DNA of 35,825 nucleotides. Origin: Betaproteobacteria bacterium. GTDB lineage: Bacteria; Pseudomonadota; Gammaproteobacteria; Burkholderiales; Burkholderiaceae_D. The translations under genes and the position numbers were made by a program. Under the pieces are notes generated by a model that was not told the origin of the DNA, ran no database searches, and saw nothing but the letters and a program-made list of their open reading frames with translations. Position 1 is the stretch's first letter, and every line of letters starts with the position of its first letter. Positions 27,257 through 35,561 of the stretch are shown piece after piece. The stretch spans positions 1 through 35,825 of the forward strand of contig JANXTA010000046.1 of NCBI GenBank assembly GCA_025356395.1. Direction: 5' to 3'.

Positions 27257-28219
27257 ATGAACTTCAATCAGCTGCGCTTCGTGCGCGAGACGGTCCGGCG
27301 CAACTACAACCTGACCCTCGCCGCCGAGGCGCTGCATACCTCGCAGCCCGGCGTCTCGAAGGCTATCCTCGAGTTCGAGGCCGAGCTCGGCTTCCCGATC
27401 TTCGTTCGGCACGGCCGACGTCTCACGTCACTCACCGAGCCCGGCCGAGCGGTGCTGCCGATCATCGAGCGCCTGTTGCTCGAAGCCGAGAACCTCAAGC
27501 GTACCGGGCAGGACTTCGCCGAGCAGGAACACGGCAACCTGACGATCGCGACCACGCACACGCAGGCGCGCTACACGTTGCCGCGCGTGGTCCAGGCGTT
27601 TCGCGCCGCACATCCCACGGTGCATCTGGCGCTGCTGCAGGGCAGTCCGCGTCAGCTCGCCGAGATGGTCCTGCGCGACGAGGCCGACATCGCGATCGCG
27701 ACCGAGGCCATCGCCGACGTCGAGGGTCTGGTCAGCCTGCCGTGCTTCACGTGGACGCACGTCGCGGTCGTGCCGGTCGGGCATCCGTTGCTCGCGCTGG
27801 TGAAGGGCAAGGCCTTGTCGCTCGACCTGCTCGCGTCGTATCCGCTGGTGACCTACGACGCGGCCTTCGCCGGTCGCACGAAGATCGACGAAGCCTTCGC
27901 GCTGCGCAGGCTCGTACCCGACATCGTGCTGGCCGCAATCGACGCGGACGTGATCAAGACCTATGTCGAAGCGGGCCTCGGGGTGGGGCTGGTGGCCGAC
28001 ATCGCTTATGACGCGGAGCGCGATGCCAGTCTCTTCGCCATTCCCGCCGGCCATCTCTTCGGCTCGCAGATCACGCACCTCGCGATCAAGCGCGGCGCGA
28101 CCTTGCGGGCCTACGTGCATCACTTCATCGGTCTCGTTGCGCCCGATGCCGACCCGTCGATGATCGACCGGCTGGTGCGTGGCGAAGGGCATGATGCGGG
28201 CGGGGACTACCAGCTTTGA
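27257..28219 (+). CDS. LysR-type regulator, CysB-like
   Basis: This 320-aa LysR-family regulator has an N-terminal winged helix (residues 1-60) whose sequence MNFNQLRFVRETVRRNYNLT resembles the CysB/Cbl branch. HTSQPGVSKAI is the recognition helix. The effector domain has TTHTQARYTLP near residue 98-108, a feature of CysB-like sulfate or O-acetylserine sensing. No sulfur gene is adjacent. The gene lies 40 bases after secF and its stop touches the MarC gene, so its targets are probably elsewhere. CysB itself is plausible, but local context gives no support. Confidence 0.88.
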   Translation: MNFNQLRFVRETVRRNYNLTLAAEALHTSQPGVSKAILEFEAELGFPIFVRHGRRLTSLTEPGRAVLPIIERLLLEAENLKRTGQDFAEQEHGNLTIATTHTQARYTLPRVVQAFRAAHPTVHLALLQGSPRQLAEMVLRDEADIAIATEAIADVEGLVSLPCFTWTHVAVVPVGHPLLALVKGKALSLDLLASYPLVTYDAAFAGRTKIDEAFALRRLVPDIVLAAIDADVIKTYVEAGLGVGLVADIAYDAERDASLFAIPAGHLFGSQITHLAIKRGATLRAYVHHFIGLVAPDADPSMIDRLVRGEGHDAGGDYQL

Positions 28220-28221
28220 CC

Positions 28222-28848
28222 ATGGACGCCTTCAAGACCTTCATCTCGCTGCTCGCCCTCGTCAATCCGCTCGGCGCGATTCCGTTCTTCATCAGCTTCA
28301 CCGCGACCAACACACGCCACGAGCGCCAGCACATCGTCCGCGTCGCGTCGTTCACGGTCGCCGTCGTCATCGCGTTCACGACGCTGCTCGGCCAACAGGT
28401 CATCAACTTCTTCGGGATCTCGGTCAACTCGTTCCAGGTCGGCGGCGGACTCATCATGTTGCTGATGGCGATCTCGATGATCAACGCGCAGCCGGGCGGC
28501 ACCAAGACCACGCCCGAAGAGACCATCGAAGGCGAATTGAAGGAGAACATCGCCGTGGTCCCGCTGGCGATCCCCCTGCTGACCGGGCCGGGCACCATCA
28601 GCACGGTGATCATCTATTCCTCCGACAAGGCCGGGGGGTGGCTGCAGATGGTCAACCTGATCGGCAGCGGCATCGCGATCGCCGTGCTGGTCTTCATCGC
28701 GCTGTCGGCGGCCGGTCCGATCAGCCGCGTGCTCGGCCGGACCGGCATCAACGTCGCCACGCGGCTGATGGGTCTGATGCTCGCGGCGCTCGGCGTCGAG
28801 CTGATCGTCGATGGCCTCAAGGCCCTGATCCCCGCGCTGGGGCATTGA
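28222..28848 (+). CDS. MarC family integral membrane protein
   Basis: This 208-aa protein has six predicted membrane helices and the family features LLALVNPLGAIPFFISFTA near residues 11-29 and VVPLAIPLLTGPGTISTVI. The charged loop between helices (about 90-110, with TKTTPEETIEGELKENI) is typical. The function of MarC proteins is not established, and an early link to multiple antibiotic resistance was not upheld. I choose the ATG at 28222. A TTG at 28216 overlaps the LysR stop and adds two residues. Confidence 0.9.
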   Translation: MDAFKTFISLLALVNPLGAIPFFISFTATNTRHERQHIVRVASFTVAVVIAFTTLLGQQVINFFGISVNSFQVGGGLIMLLMAISMINAQPGGTKTTPEETIEGELKENIAVVPLAIPLLTGPGTISTVIIYSSDKAGGWLQMVNLIGSGIAIAVLVFIALSAAGPISRVLGRTGINVATRLMGLMLAALGVELIVDGLKALIPALGH

Positions 28849-28964
28849 CCCCTCTCGTCATCGCCACTGCGATGCTGGGGTAAGTCCTTCTTGTCTTGCA
28901 GAAAGGCGGTCCGGAAAATATGGGTCTTGCGTGCGTTCGCCCTGCGGATTCAGCCGAAAAGTCC

Positions 28965-29972
28965 ATGATCCTGCTCGCCAAGTCCTTGACCGTTTTGCTG
29001 TTCGTCGCCGGTACCTGCGGCGCCGCCCAGGCCCAGCAGACAGCGAAGCTCATCAAGTTCAGCCACGTCGTCACGGTCGACACGCCGAAAGGCAAGGCGG
29101 CCCAGCGCTTCAAGGAGCTGGCTGAAGACCGTTCGAAGGGACGACTCAAGGTCGAGATCTATCCCAACTCGTCGCTCTACAAGGACAAGGAAGAACTCGA
29201 GGCGCTGCAACTCGGCGCGGTGCAGATGCTGGCGCCGTCGCTGTCCAAGTTCGCACCGCTCGGCGTCAAGCAGTTCGAGATCTTCGACCTGCCCTACATC
29301 TTTCCCGACGACGACGCGTTCCAGCGCGTGACGCGCGGCCCGATCGGCCAGCAGCTCTTCGCGCTGCTGGAGCCGCGCAGCCTCAAGGGCCTGGCCTTCT
29401 GGAGCGGCGGCTTCCACGTCTTTTCGGCCAACCGGCCATTGCGCACGCCGGCCGACCTCAAGGGCCTGAAGATGCGCATCCCGTCGTCGAAGGTGCTGGA
29501 GGCGAACGAGCGCGCGCTCAATGCCATCCCGCAGGTGATGGCGTTCTCCGAGGTCTACCAGGCGCTGCAGACCGGCGTCGTCGATGGCACCGAGAACATC
29601 CTGTCGAGCTACACCTCGCAGAAGTACGTCGAGGTGCAAAAGAACATCACGCTGACCTATCACACGCATACCGGCTACGCGGTGGTGATGAACAAGGCGT
29701 TCTGGGACGGGCTCGGCCCCGACCTACAGGCCATCGTCGCGTCGTCGATCAAGGATGCGACCGACTACGAACTGAAGCTGGTCGCCGAAGAGAACGCGGC
29801 GGCGCTCGCGCAGATCAAGGCGTCGGGCAAGGTCGAGGTGCTCGCGCTGACCGATGCCCAGCGGGCCGACTGGAAAAAGGCGATGTGGCCGGTCCACAAG
29901 GAAATGGAATCGCGCGTGGGCGCCGCGCTGCTCAACGAGGTCTACAAGAGCACCGGCAGCAATCCGCCGTAA
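28965..29972 (+). CDS. dctP: TRAP transporter substrate-binding protein DctP, copy 1
   Basis: This 335-aa periplasmic binding protein of the DctP family has a signal peptide (ILLAKSLTVLLFVAGTC, then AAQAQ). The body contains IKFSHVVTVDTPKG, the family segment LKGLKMRIPSSKV with the conserved ligand Arg, and LQTGVVDGTE. After that motif it diverges from the other two copies (NILSSYTSQKY), in the part that shapes the ligand pocket. It is the first of three tandem paralogues. The ATG at 28965 gives the best signal peptide. Starts at 28920 (ATG) or 28896 (TTG) would add an unusual N-terminus. Confidence 0.9.
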   Translation: MILLAKSLTVLLFVAGTCGAAQAQQTAKLIKFSHVVTVDTPKGKAAQRFKELAEDRSKGRLKVEIYPNSSLYKDKEELEALQLGAVQMLAPSLSKFAPLGVKQFEIFDLPYIFPDDDAFQRVTRGPIGQQLFALLEPRSLKGLAFWSGGFHVFSANRPLRTPADLKGLKMRIPSSKVLEANERALNAIPQVMAFSEVYQALQTGVVDGTENILSSYTSQKYVEVQKNITLTYHTHTGYAVVMNKAFWDGLGPDLQAIVASSIKDATDYELKLVAEENAAALAQIKASGKVEVLALTDAQRADWKKAMWPVHKEMESRVGAALLNEVYKSTGSNPP

Positions 29973-30018
29973 CGCCGTCACGCTGACCGCGTCCCCGATC
30001 AACCACGAGAGAGACACG

Positions 30019-31020
30019 ATGAAACTGTTCGCCGGCGGAGTGCTCGCCCTAGCCGTATCACTGGGTCAGGCCCAGGCCCAGACGACCCCGATTGTCATCA
30101 AGTTCAGCCACGTCGTCGCCGCCGATGCGCCGAAGGGCAAGATGGCCGACAAGTTCAAGCAGCTTGCCGAAGAGCGCACCAAGGGGCGCGTGAAGATCGA
30201 GATCTATCCCAACTCCACGCTCTACAAGGACAAGGAGGAGCTCGAGGCGCTGCAACTCGGCGCGGTTCAGATGCTGGCGCCGTCACTGGCCAAGTTCGGG
30301 CCGCTCGGCGTCAAGGAATTCGAGGTCTTCGACCTGCCTTACATCTTCCCCGACGAGGCCGCGTTCCACCGCGTCGCGGACGGACCGATCGGCGCGGGCC
30401 TGATGGCGAAGCTCGAACCCAAGGGCATCAAGGGCCTGGGCTTCATCGACAACGGCTTCCACGCGATGTCGGGCAATCGTCCGATGAAGAAGCCGTCGGA
30501 CTTCAAGGGCATGAAGATGCGCATCCAGTCGAGCAAGGTGCTCGACGCGCAGATGCGCGCGCTCGGCGCGATCCCGCAGACGATGACCGCGTCGGAGGTC
30601 TACCAGTCGCTGCAGACCGGCGTCGTCGACGGCACGGAAGGCGTGCCATCCGGCCTCTACACGCAGAAGCTCAACGAGGTCTCGAAGTACATGACGCTGT
30701 CGGATCACGGTCATCTGGCCTACGCCGTGATCGCCAACAAGAAATTCTGGGAAGGCCTGCCGCCCGACGTGCGCACCACGCTCGAGGGTGCGATGAAGGA
30801 CGCGATCGATTTCGGCAACGCGGCCGCGAAGAAGGACAACGTCGATGCGGTCACCGCCATCCGCGCCACCGGCAAGACCGAGATCACCGTCCTCACGCCG
30901 GCACAGAAAGAAGAATGGCGTCAGGTGTTGTTGCCGGTGCACAAGGAGGTGGAAGGCCGCATTGGCAAGGACCTCATCGAGCAGGTATACAAGACGACCG
31001 GTTTTGGCCGCGCGAAGTAG
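30019..31020 (+). CDS. dctP: TRAP transporter substrate-binding protein DctP, copy 2
   Basis: This 333-aa paralogue has a short signal peptide (KLFAGGVLALAVSLGQAQAQ). It keeps IKFSHVVAADAPKGKMADKF, FKGMKMRIQSSKVLDAQMRA and LQTGVVDGTE, but has GVPSGLYTQK after that motif where copy 3 has NPPSNLYTQK. A GAGAGAGA site precedes the ATG at 30019, 46 bases after copy 1. Strong similarity to its neighbours points to local duplication. A C4-dicarboxylate or related organic acid is the expected ligand class for the family. The specific ligand is unknown. Confidence 0.92.
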   Translation: MKLFAGGVLALAVSLGQAQAQTTPIVIKFSHVVAADAPKGKMADKFKQLAEERTKGRVKIEIYPNSTLYKDKEELEALQLGAVQMLAPSLAKFGPLGVKEFEVFDLPYIFPDEAAFHRVADGPIGAGLMAKLEPKGIKGLGFIDNGFHAMSGNRPMKKPSDFKGMKMRIQSSKVLDAQMRALGAIPQTMTASEVYQSLQTGVVDGTEGVPSGLYTQKLNEVSKYMTLSDHGHLAYAVIANKKFWEGLPPDVRTTLEGAMKDAIDFGNAAAKKDNVDAVTAIRATGKTEITVLTPAQKEEWRQVLLPVHKEVEGRIGKDLIEQVYKTTGFGRAK

Positions 31021-31053
31021 GGCGAACGCGATGCCGGTGCGTCATCCGATTTG

Positions 31054-31132
31054 GTCGTTCCCGCGAACGCAGGAACCCGGTGTCGTGAAGCGCGGCACAC
31101 CGTTGGATTCCCGCGTTCGCGGGAATGACGAC
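31054..31132. repeat. REP/dRS3-like inverted-repeat doublet between dctP copies 2 and 3
   Basis: This element of about 79 bp has a left unit GTCGTTCCCGCGAACGCAGG and an inverted right unit GGATTCCCGCGTTCGCGGGA followed by ATGACGAC. Each unit is itself palindromic (CCCGCG/CGCGGG). It closely resembles the single unit at 9735 and, in form, neisserial dRS3 repeats. Confidence 0.75.
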
Positions 31133-31170
31133 TCCCTTTCCCAGTCCCACAAAAGCTTAGGAAATTCCGC

Positions 31171-32178
31171 ATGAAGTTCCATTCCCTGATCATCGGTGCC
31201 GTCTTCGCGGGCGCTTCGTTGGGCGCGTTCGCGCAAGCCCCCGCATCTAGTCCGATCGTCATCAAGTTCAGCCACGTCGTGGCCGCCGACACGCCGAAGG
31301 GCAAGGGCGCCGAGAAGTTCAAGGAGCTCGCCGAGGCCGCCACCAAAGGCAAAGTCAAGATCGAGGTCTACGCCAACTCGGTGCTCTACAAGGACAAGGA
31401 AGAGATGGAGGCGCTGCAGCTCGGCGCCGTGCAGATGCTCGCGCCGTCGCTGGCCAAATTCGGCCCGCTGGGCGTGAAGGAATTCGAGGTGTTCGACCTG
31501 CCGTACATCTTCCCGGACCGCGCGGCGCTCGAGAAGGTCGAGAACGGCCCGGTCGGCGCCATGCTGTTCAAGAAGCTCGAGGGCAAGGGCATCCGCGGCC
31601 TGGCGTATTGGGACAACGGCTTCAAGGTGATGAGCGCCAACAAGCCGATCCATCTGCCCGACGATTTCAAGGGCCTGAAGATGCGGATCCAGTCGAGCAA
31701 GGTGCTCGAGGCGCAGATGCGCGCGCTCAATTCTCTGCCGCAGGTACTGGCGTTCTCCGAGGTCTATCAGGCGCTACAGACCGGCGTGGTCGACGGCACC
31801 GAGAATCCGCCGTCGAACCTCTACACGCAGAAGATGAACGAAGTGCAGAAGTATGTCGCCGTCAGCAACCACGGCTATCTGGGCTATGCGGTCATCGTCA
31901 ACAAGAAGTTCTGGGATGAGCTGCCGGCCGATATCCGCACCGCCCTCGAAGGCGCGATGAAGGAAGCGACCAAGTACACCAACGACATCGCCGAGACCGA
32001 GAACAAGGACGCGCTCGCGAAGGTCAAGGCCACCGGCAAGACCCAGGTCTACGACCTGACGGCGGCCGAGACCGCCGCGTGGAAGAAGGTGTTGCTGCCG
32101 GTCCAGGAAGAGATGAAGTCGCGCATCGGCAAGGACACCGTCGAAGCCGTGCAGAAGGAAACCGGCGTCCTGAAGTAA
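31171..32178 (+). CDS. dctP: TRAP transporter substrate-binding protein DctP, copy 3
   Basis: This 335-aa paralogue is the closest of the three to canonical DctP. It has a signal peptide (FHSLIIGAVFAGASLGAFAQ), IKFSHVVAADTPKGKGAEKF, LKMRIQSSKVLEAQMRALNS and the full DGTENPPSNLYTQKMNEVQ segment. An AGGAAA site precedes the ATG. It directly precedes the membrane subunits and is therefore the best candidate for the cognate binding protein of DctQM, with copies 1 and 2 as alternatives of different specificity. Confidence 0.93.
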   Translation: MKFHSLIIGAVFAGASLGAFAQAPASSPIVIKFSHVVAADTPKGKGAEKFKELAEAATKGKVKIEVYANSVLYKDKEEMEALQLGAVQMLAPSLAKFGPLGVKEFEVFDLPYIFPDRAALEKVENGPVGAMLFKKLEGKGIRGLAYWDNGFKVMSANKPIHLPDDFKGLKMRIQSSKVLEAQMRALNSLPQVLAFSEVYQALQTGVVDGTENPPSNLYTQKMNEVQKYVAVSNHGYLGYAVIVNKKFWDELPADIRTALEGAMKEATKYTNDIAETENKDALAKVKATGKTQVYDLTAAETAAWKKVLLPVQEEMKSRIGKDTVEAVQKETGVLK

Positions 32179-32233
32179 GCACAGCATTGGTCAGCCCTGC
32201 GCCCGATGTGCAGAGGCGGCACCGAAGAACAAT

Positions 32234-32260
32234 GGAATCCTGGCCACCGCCGGGATGACA
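32234..32260. repeat. Partial REP-like unit between dctP copy 3 and dctQ
   Basis: GGAATCCTGGCCACCGCCGG followed by GATGACA matches the right arm of the elements at 11031 and 26170 (CCGCCGGGATGACA). The left arm is degraded. It lies in the 118-base gap between the last binding-protein gene and the permease genes. Confidence 0.55.
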
Positions 32261-32296
32261 TGAACGGCCGCGCGAAGGCGCGCGGAGGAGAGCACC

Positions 32297-32941
32297 TTGA
32301 TCAACAGATTCCTCAATCACCTCGAAGAATGGATCATCGCGTCGCTGATGGCTGCGGCGACGCTGCTGATCTTCGTGGCGGTGGTGCATCGCTATGCGTC
32401 GGGCATCCCGGTGATCCAGGACTACGTGCTCAAAATCAACCTGAGCTGGGCGCAGGAGCTGTGCATCTACATGTTCGTGTGGATGGCGAAGTTCGGGGCG
32501 GCCTACGGCGTGCGTGAGGGCGTGCACGTCGGCGTCGACGTGCTGATCGCGCGGCTGCCGGTCGACTGGCGCAAAAAGGGCGTCTATCTCGCGTTGTTCG
32601 GCGGCACCTTTTTCACGTTCGTGATCGGGTCGCTCGGCCTGCGCTTCGTGTGGGAGAACGGCATGCACTACGCGCTCTTCCACGTGCTCGGCTTCGACAC
32701 CGGCGACCTGCCCGAAGGCCCGACCACGCCCGACCTCGAGTGGCCGACCTGGTTCATCTACTCGGCCGTGCCGCTGGGCTCGTTCCTGATGTGCTACCGC
32801 TTCGTGCAGGTGGCCTGGAACTACTGGAAGACCGGCGAGATGCCGCGTCACGACGAAGCCGCGGTCGACGGGCTGGACGACATGGAAATGGAAGAGCTGC
32901 CCGGCATCGGCAAGACCGCCAACCTGCGGGGTGCGTCATGA
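32297..32941 (+). CDS. dctQ: TRAP transporter small permease DctQ
   Basis: This 214-aa membrane protein has four hydrophobic segments and the DctQ features LSWAQELCIYMFVWMAKFGA near residues 49-68 and YGVREGVHVGVDVLI just after. The start is TTG at 32297 with a strong GGAGGAG site 6 bases upstream. The loop between helices 3 and 4 is longer than usual (about residues 125-150, with EGPTTPDLEWPTWF), a variation seen in some C4-dicarboxylate systems. It overlaps dctM by 4 bases. Confidence 0.93.
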   Translation: MINRFLNHLEEWIIASLMAAATLLIFVAVVHRYASGIPVIQDYVLKINLSWAQELCIYMFVWMAKFGAAYGVREGVHVGVDVLIARLPVDWRKKGVYLALFGGTFFTFVIGSLGLRFVWENGMHYALFHVLGFDTGDLPEGPTTPDLEWPTWFIYSAVPLGSFLMCYRFVQVAWNYWKTGEMPRHDEAAVDGLDDMEMEELPGIGKTANLRGAS

Positions 32942-34377
32942 GCGAACTGGCCCATGCCGCCGGCGGCAAGCCGGTCTCGCTGACGTCTGCGGTTGACAAT
33001 CCTTACGGTTATGCGCCGTGGCCGAAGAAGAAGGCCGCGATCGTCCTGATCTCGATCGTTACGGCGCTGATCGTCATCTCGGTGATCGGCGGCAATGTCG
33101 CACTGGTGTTCTGCCTGCTGATCGCGCTGATGCTGACCGGTATCCCGGTGTCGATCGCGCTGGGTCTCACGGTGCTGATGTTCCTGTTCCTGCTGACCGC
33201 GGTGCCGGTCGAGGCGGTGGCGTTGAAGCTGTTCACCGGCATCGAGAAGTTCGAGATCATGGCGATCCCGTTCTTCATTTTGGCCGGCGGTTTCCTCACG
33301 CATGGCGGCGTGGCCAAGCGGATGATCAAGTTTGCGACCACGCTGGTGGGTCACTGGCACGGCGGGCTCGCGCTGGCCGGCATCATCGCGTGCGCGATGT
33401 TCGCGCTGGTCTGTGGATCCAGCGTGGCGACGGTGGTGGCGATCGGCTCGATCATCCTGCCGGCGATGGTCAAGCAGGGCTATCCGATGAAGTTCGGCGC
33501 CGGTGTGATCATCACCGCGGGCTCGCTCGGCATCCTGATGCTGCCGTCGATCCCGAAGGTGATCTATGCGATCAGCACCGGCACGTCGATCGGGGCGTTG
33601 TTCGTGGCCGGTCTGTTCCCCGGGATGCTGCTGACGACGATGCTGTGCGGAACGACCTGGTTCCTGGCCAAGAAGAACGGCTACCCGCGCATGAAGAAGG
33701 CGACGTGGCTGCAGAAGTGGACGGCGTTTCGCGAGAGCGTGTGGGGCCTAGCGCTGGTGGTGATCATCATCGGCGGGATCTACACCGGCATCTTTACGGC
33801 GACGGAAGCGGCGGCGATGAGCGCGGTGTACTCGTTCATCATCTCGGTGTTCGTCTACAAGGACATGCCGCTGTCGAAGACGCCGAAGGTGCTGCTGACG
33901 TCGGCGGCCTTGAGCGCGATGCTGCTGTACATCATCACGAACGCGACGCTGTTCTCGTTCCTGATGGCGCACGAGAACATCCCGCAGCAGATGGCCGACT
34001 GGATGCTCGGCAAGAACCTCGGCCAGATCGAGTTCCTGGCGATCGTCAACGTGCTGCTGCTGCTGGCCGGCAACGTGATGGAGCCGTCGTCGATCATCCT
34101 GGTCTTCGCGCCGATCCTGCATCCGACCGCGATCCGCCTGGGCATCGACTCGGTCCACTTCGGCATCCTGATCGACGCCAACATGGAAGTCGGTCTGTGC
34201 CATCCCCCGGTGGGCCTCAACCTCTACGTGGCCAGTGGCATCTCCAAGCTCAGCATCACCGAACTCGCGGTGGCGGTGCTGCCGTGGCTCGGGACGATGC
34301 TGGTCTTCCTCGTCATCGTCACCTACTGGCCCGACCTCTCGCTGTGGCTGCCGAGGCACATGGGGATGATGAAGTAG
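32938..34377 (+). CDS. dctM: TRAP transporter large permease DctM
   Basis: This 479-aa large membrane subunit forms the sodium- or proton-coupled transport path. After a cytoplasmic N-terminal extension of about 28 residues come about a dozen hydrophobic segments. Signature motifs are EIMAIPFFILAGGFLTHGG and the late GNVMEPSSIILVFAPILHP and HPPVGLNLYVASGIS. The ATG at 32938 overlaps the dctQ stop. With DctQ and one or more of the three DctP proteins it should make a complete importer. Confidence 0.95.
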   Translation: MSELAHAAGGKPVSLTSAVDNPYGYAPWPKKKAAIVLISIVTALIVISVIGGNVALVFCLLIALMLTGIPVSIALGLTVLMFLFLLTAVPVEAVALKLFTGIEKFEIMAIPFFILAGGFLTHGGVAKRMIKFATTLVGHWHGGLALAGIIACAMFALVCGSSVATVVAIGSIILPAMVKQGYPMKFGAGVIITAGSLGILMLPSIPKVIYAISTGTSIGALFVAGLFPGMLLTTMLCGTTWFLAKKNGYPRMKKATWLQKWTAFRESVWGLALVVIIIGGIYTGIFTATEAAAMSAVYSFIISVFVYKDMPLSKTPKVLLTSAALSAMLLYIITNATLFSFLMAHENIPQQMADWMLGKNLGQIEFLAIVNVLLLLAGNVMEPSSIILVFAPILHPTAIRLGIDSVHFGILIDANMEVGLCHPPVGLNLYVASGISKLSITELAVAVLPWLGTMLVFLVIVTYWPDLSLWLPRHMGMMK

Positions 34378-34565
34378 CGGCACGCGACTGCGCGAACAAC
34401 GCAAGGGTGCGGTAACATAAAAACCGACCGGTCTGGCGCTGCGGCCGCTTTGATTGCATCGCGCACGTTGCAGTCGGCCGGAGTGGCTCCATTTGTCGAT
34501 GGGTCGGACCCGGGCCGAACGGGTCCCCGGAAGGCTTGCTCAGCAACGCTCTCGAAAGCCGCCCC

Positions 34566-34751
34566 TTGAAAGCACTCCTCAGTCCGCTCGCCGACCAGAT
34601 GCTCGCCGACCCCTCCGCACGCGAGCAACTGCGGGAGTTCGCCAAGTCGACCGTGGCCAGCGCGGAACACGGCTCGGCGGTACGGGTGCGCGTGACGGCG
34701 AACGGCAAGACCGTGTTCTACGAACCGATCATCGTCAAGAACGCCGCCTGA
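34566..34751 (+). CDS. Small hypothetical protein
   Basis: This is a 61-aa protein I do not recognise. It has an N-terminal hydrophobic/amphipathic stretch (KALLSPLADQMLA), a helical middle and a strand-like end (VRVRVTANGKTVFYEPIIV). There is no ATG. The TTG at 34566 has a GAAAG site 7 bases upstream. The in-frame TTG at 34536 would give 71 residues but has its purine run only one base away. The 188 bases upstream after dctM are non-coding. Codon choice is like that of the neighbours, so it is probably real, but no function can be given. Confidence 0.5.
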   Translation: MKALLSPLADQMLADPSAREQLREFAKSTVASAEHGSAVRVRVTANGKTVFYEPIIVKNAA

Positions 34752-34796
34752 GGCCGCTTCACCGCGGGTGCTCTTCCTTCTGATTGGTCTTCCGCC

Positions 34797-35561
34797 GTGA
34801 ACATCGCGCTTCCGGCCATCATCGTCTTCCTGATCGTTCTGCCCGGCTTCCTGTTCCGAAGTCGGCTGAAGCTCGCCGAACAGACCTCCCTCGACTATTC
34901 GCCGTTCGGGCTCGTCGTCACCAACGCGTTTCTGTGGGCCATCGTGCTGCACGGCCTCTGGCTGCTCGCCGCGGCGTGGCTCGGCAGTCCGTTGCGCGCC
35001 GACGTCCTGCTGCAATTGATGTGGTCGCCGTCCAGTCGGCCCGACGACGGCACGGTGCTCGCGGTCAAGGCGTCCGCGCCGCGCATCCTGGTGTATTTCG
35101 CCACGCTGTACGGCTTCGCATTCGTCGTACCGACGCTGGCCCGCTTCGCCATCTCGCACTGGCGGCTCGACCGCATCGGCGCGCGCTTCTCGTCGGTGTT
35201 CCGCTTCCACCAGGCCCCCTGGTACTACCTGCTCACCGGCGCGGACTTCGAGACCGGCGAGCAGCCCGACTTCATCCAGATCGCCGCCATCGTCGACGCG
35301 GCCGGAACGCCGACGCTCTACGTCGGCGTGCTCATCGACTTCTTCTTCGATCCCGACGGACAGCTCGACCGCGTGGTGCTGACCAACGTGCAGCGGCGCA
35401 CGTTCTCGAGGGACAAGACGGCCGCCGGCTCGCTCGATGAAGAAGACCGGCGCTTCTATCCGATCGCCGGCGACTACTTCGTGATCCGCTACGCCGAAGC
35501 CATCACGTTCAACGTCCAGTACGTGAAGCTTCGCCCGACGGGGGACGACCCGAACGCGTGA
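34797..35561 (+). CDS. Hypothetical membrane-anchored protein, possibly DUF6338
   Basis: This 254-aa protein has a hydrophobic segment at residues 3-20 (IALPAIIVFLIVLPGFLF) and two more near 43-60 and 95-115, followed by a soluble C-terminal domain (about 125-254) with GVLIDFFFDPDGQLDRVVL and GDYFVIRYAEAITFNVQYV. The layout resembles DUF6338-type proteins of unknown function, a match from memory only. The GTG start at 34797 lies 46 bases after the small ORF. The stop codon abuts the stop codon of the convergent acetyltransferase gene. Confidence 0.75.
   Translation: MNIALPAIIVFLIVLPGFLFRSRLKLAEQTSLDYSPFGLVVTNAFLWAIVLHGLWLLAAAWLGSPLRADVLLQLMWSPSSRPDDGTVLAVKASAPRILVYFATLYGFAFVVPTLARFAISHWRLDRIGARFSSVFRFHQAPWYYLLTGADFETGEQPDFIQIAAIVDAAGTPTLYVGVLIDFFFDPDGQLDRVVLTNVQRRTFSRDKTAAGSLDEEDRRFYPIAGDYFVIRYAEAITFNVQYVKLRPTGDDPNA

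Noticed and set aside
34418-34440. ACCGACCGGTC palindrome upstream of the small ORF as a TetR-type operator
   Set aside because: It is a short GC palindrome in GC-rich DNA with no adjacent regulator gene and no second copy.
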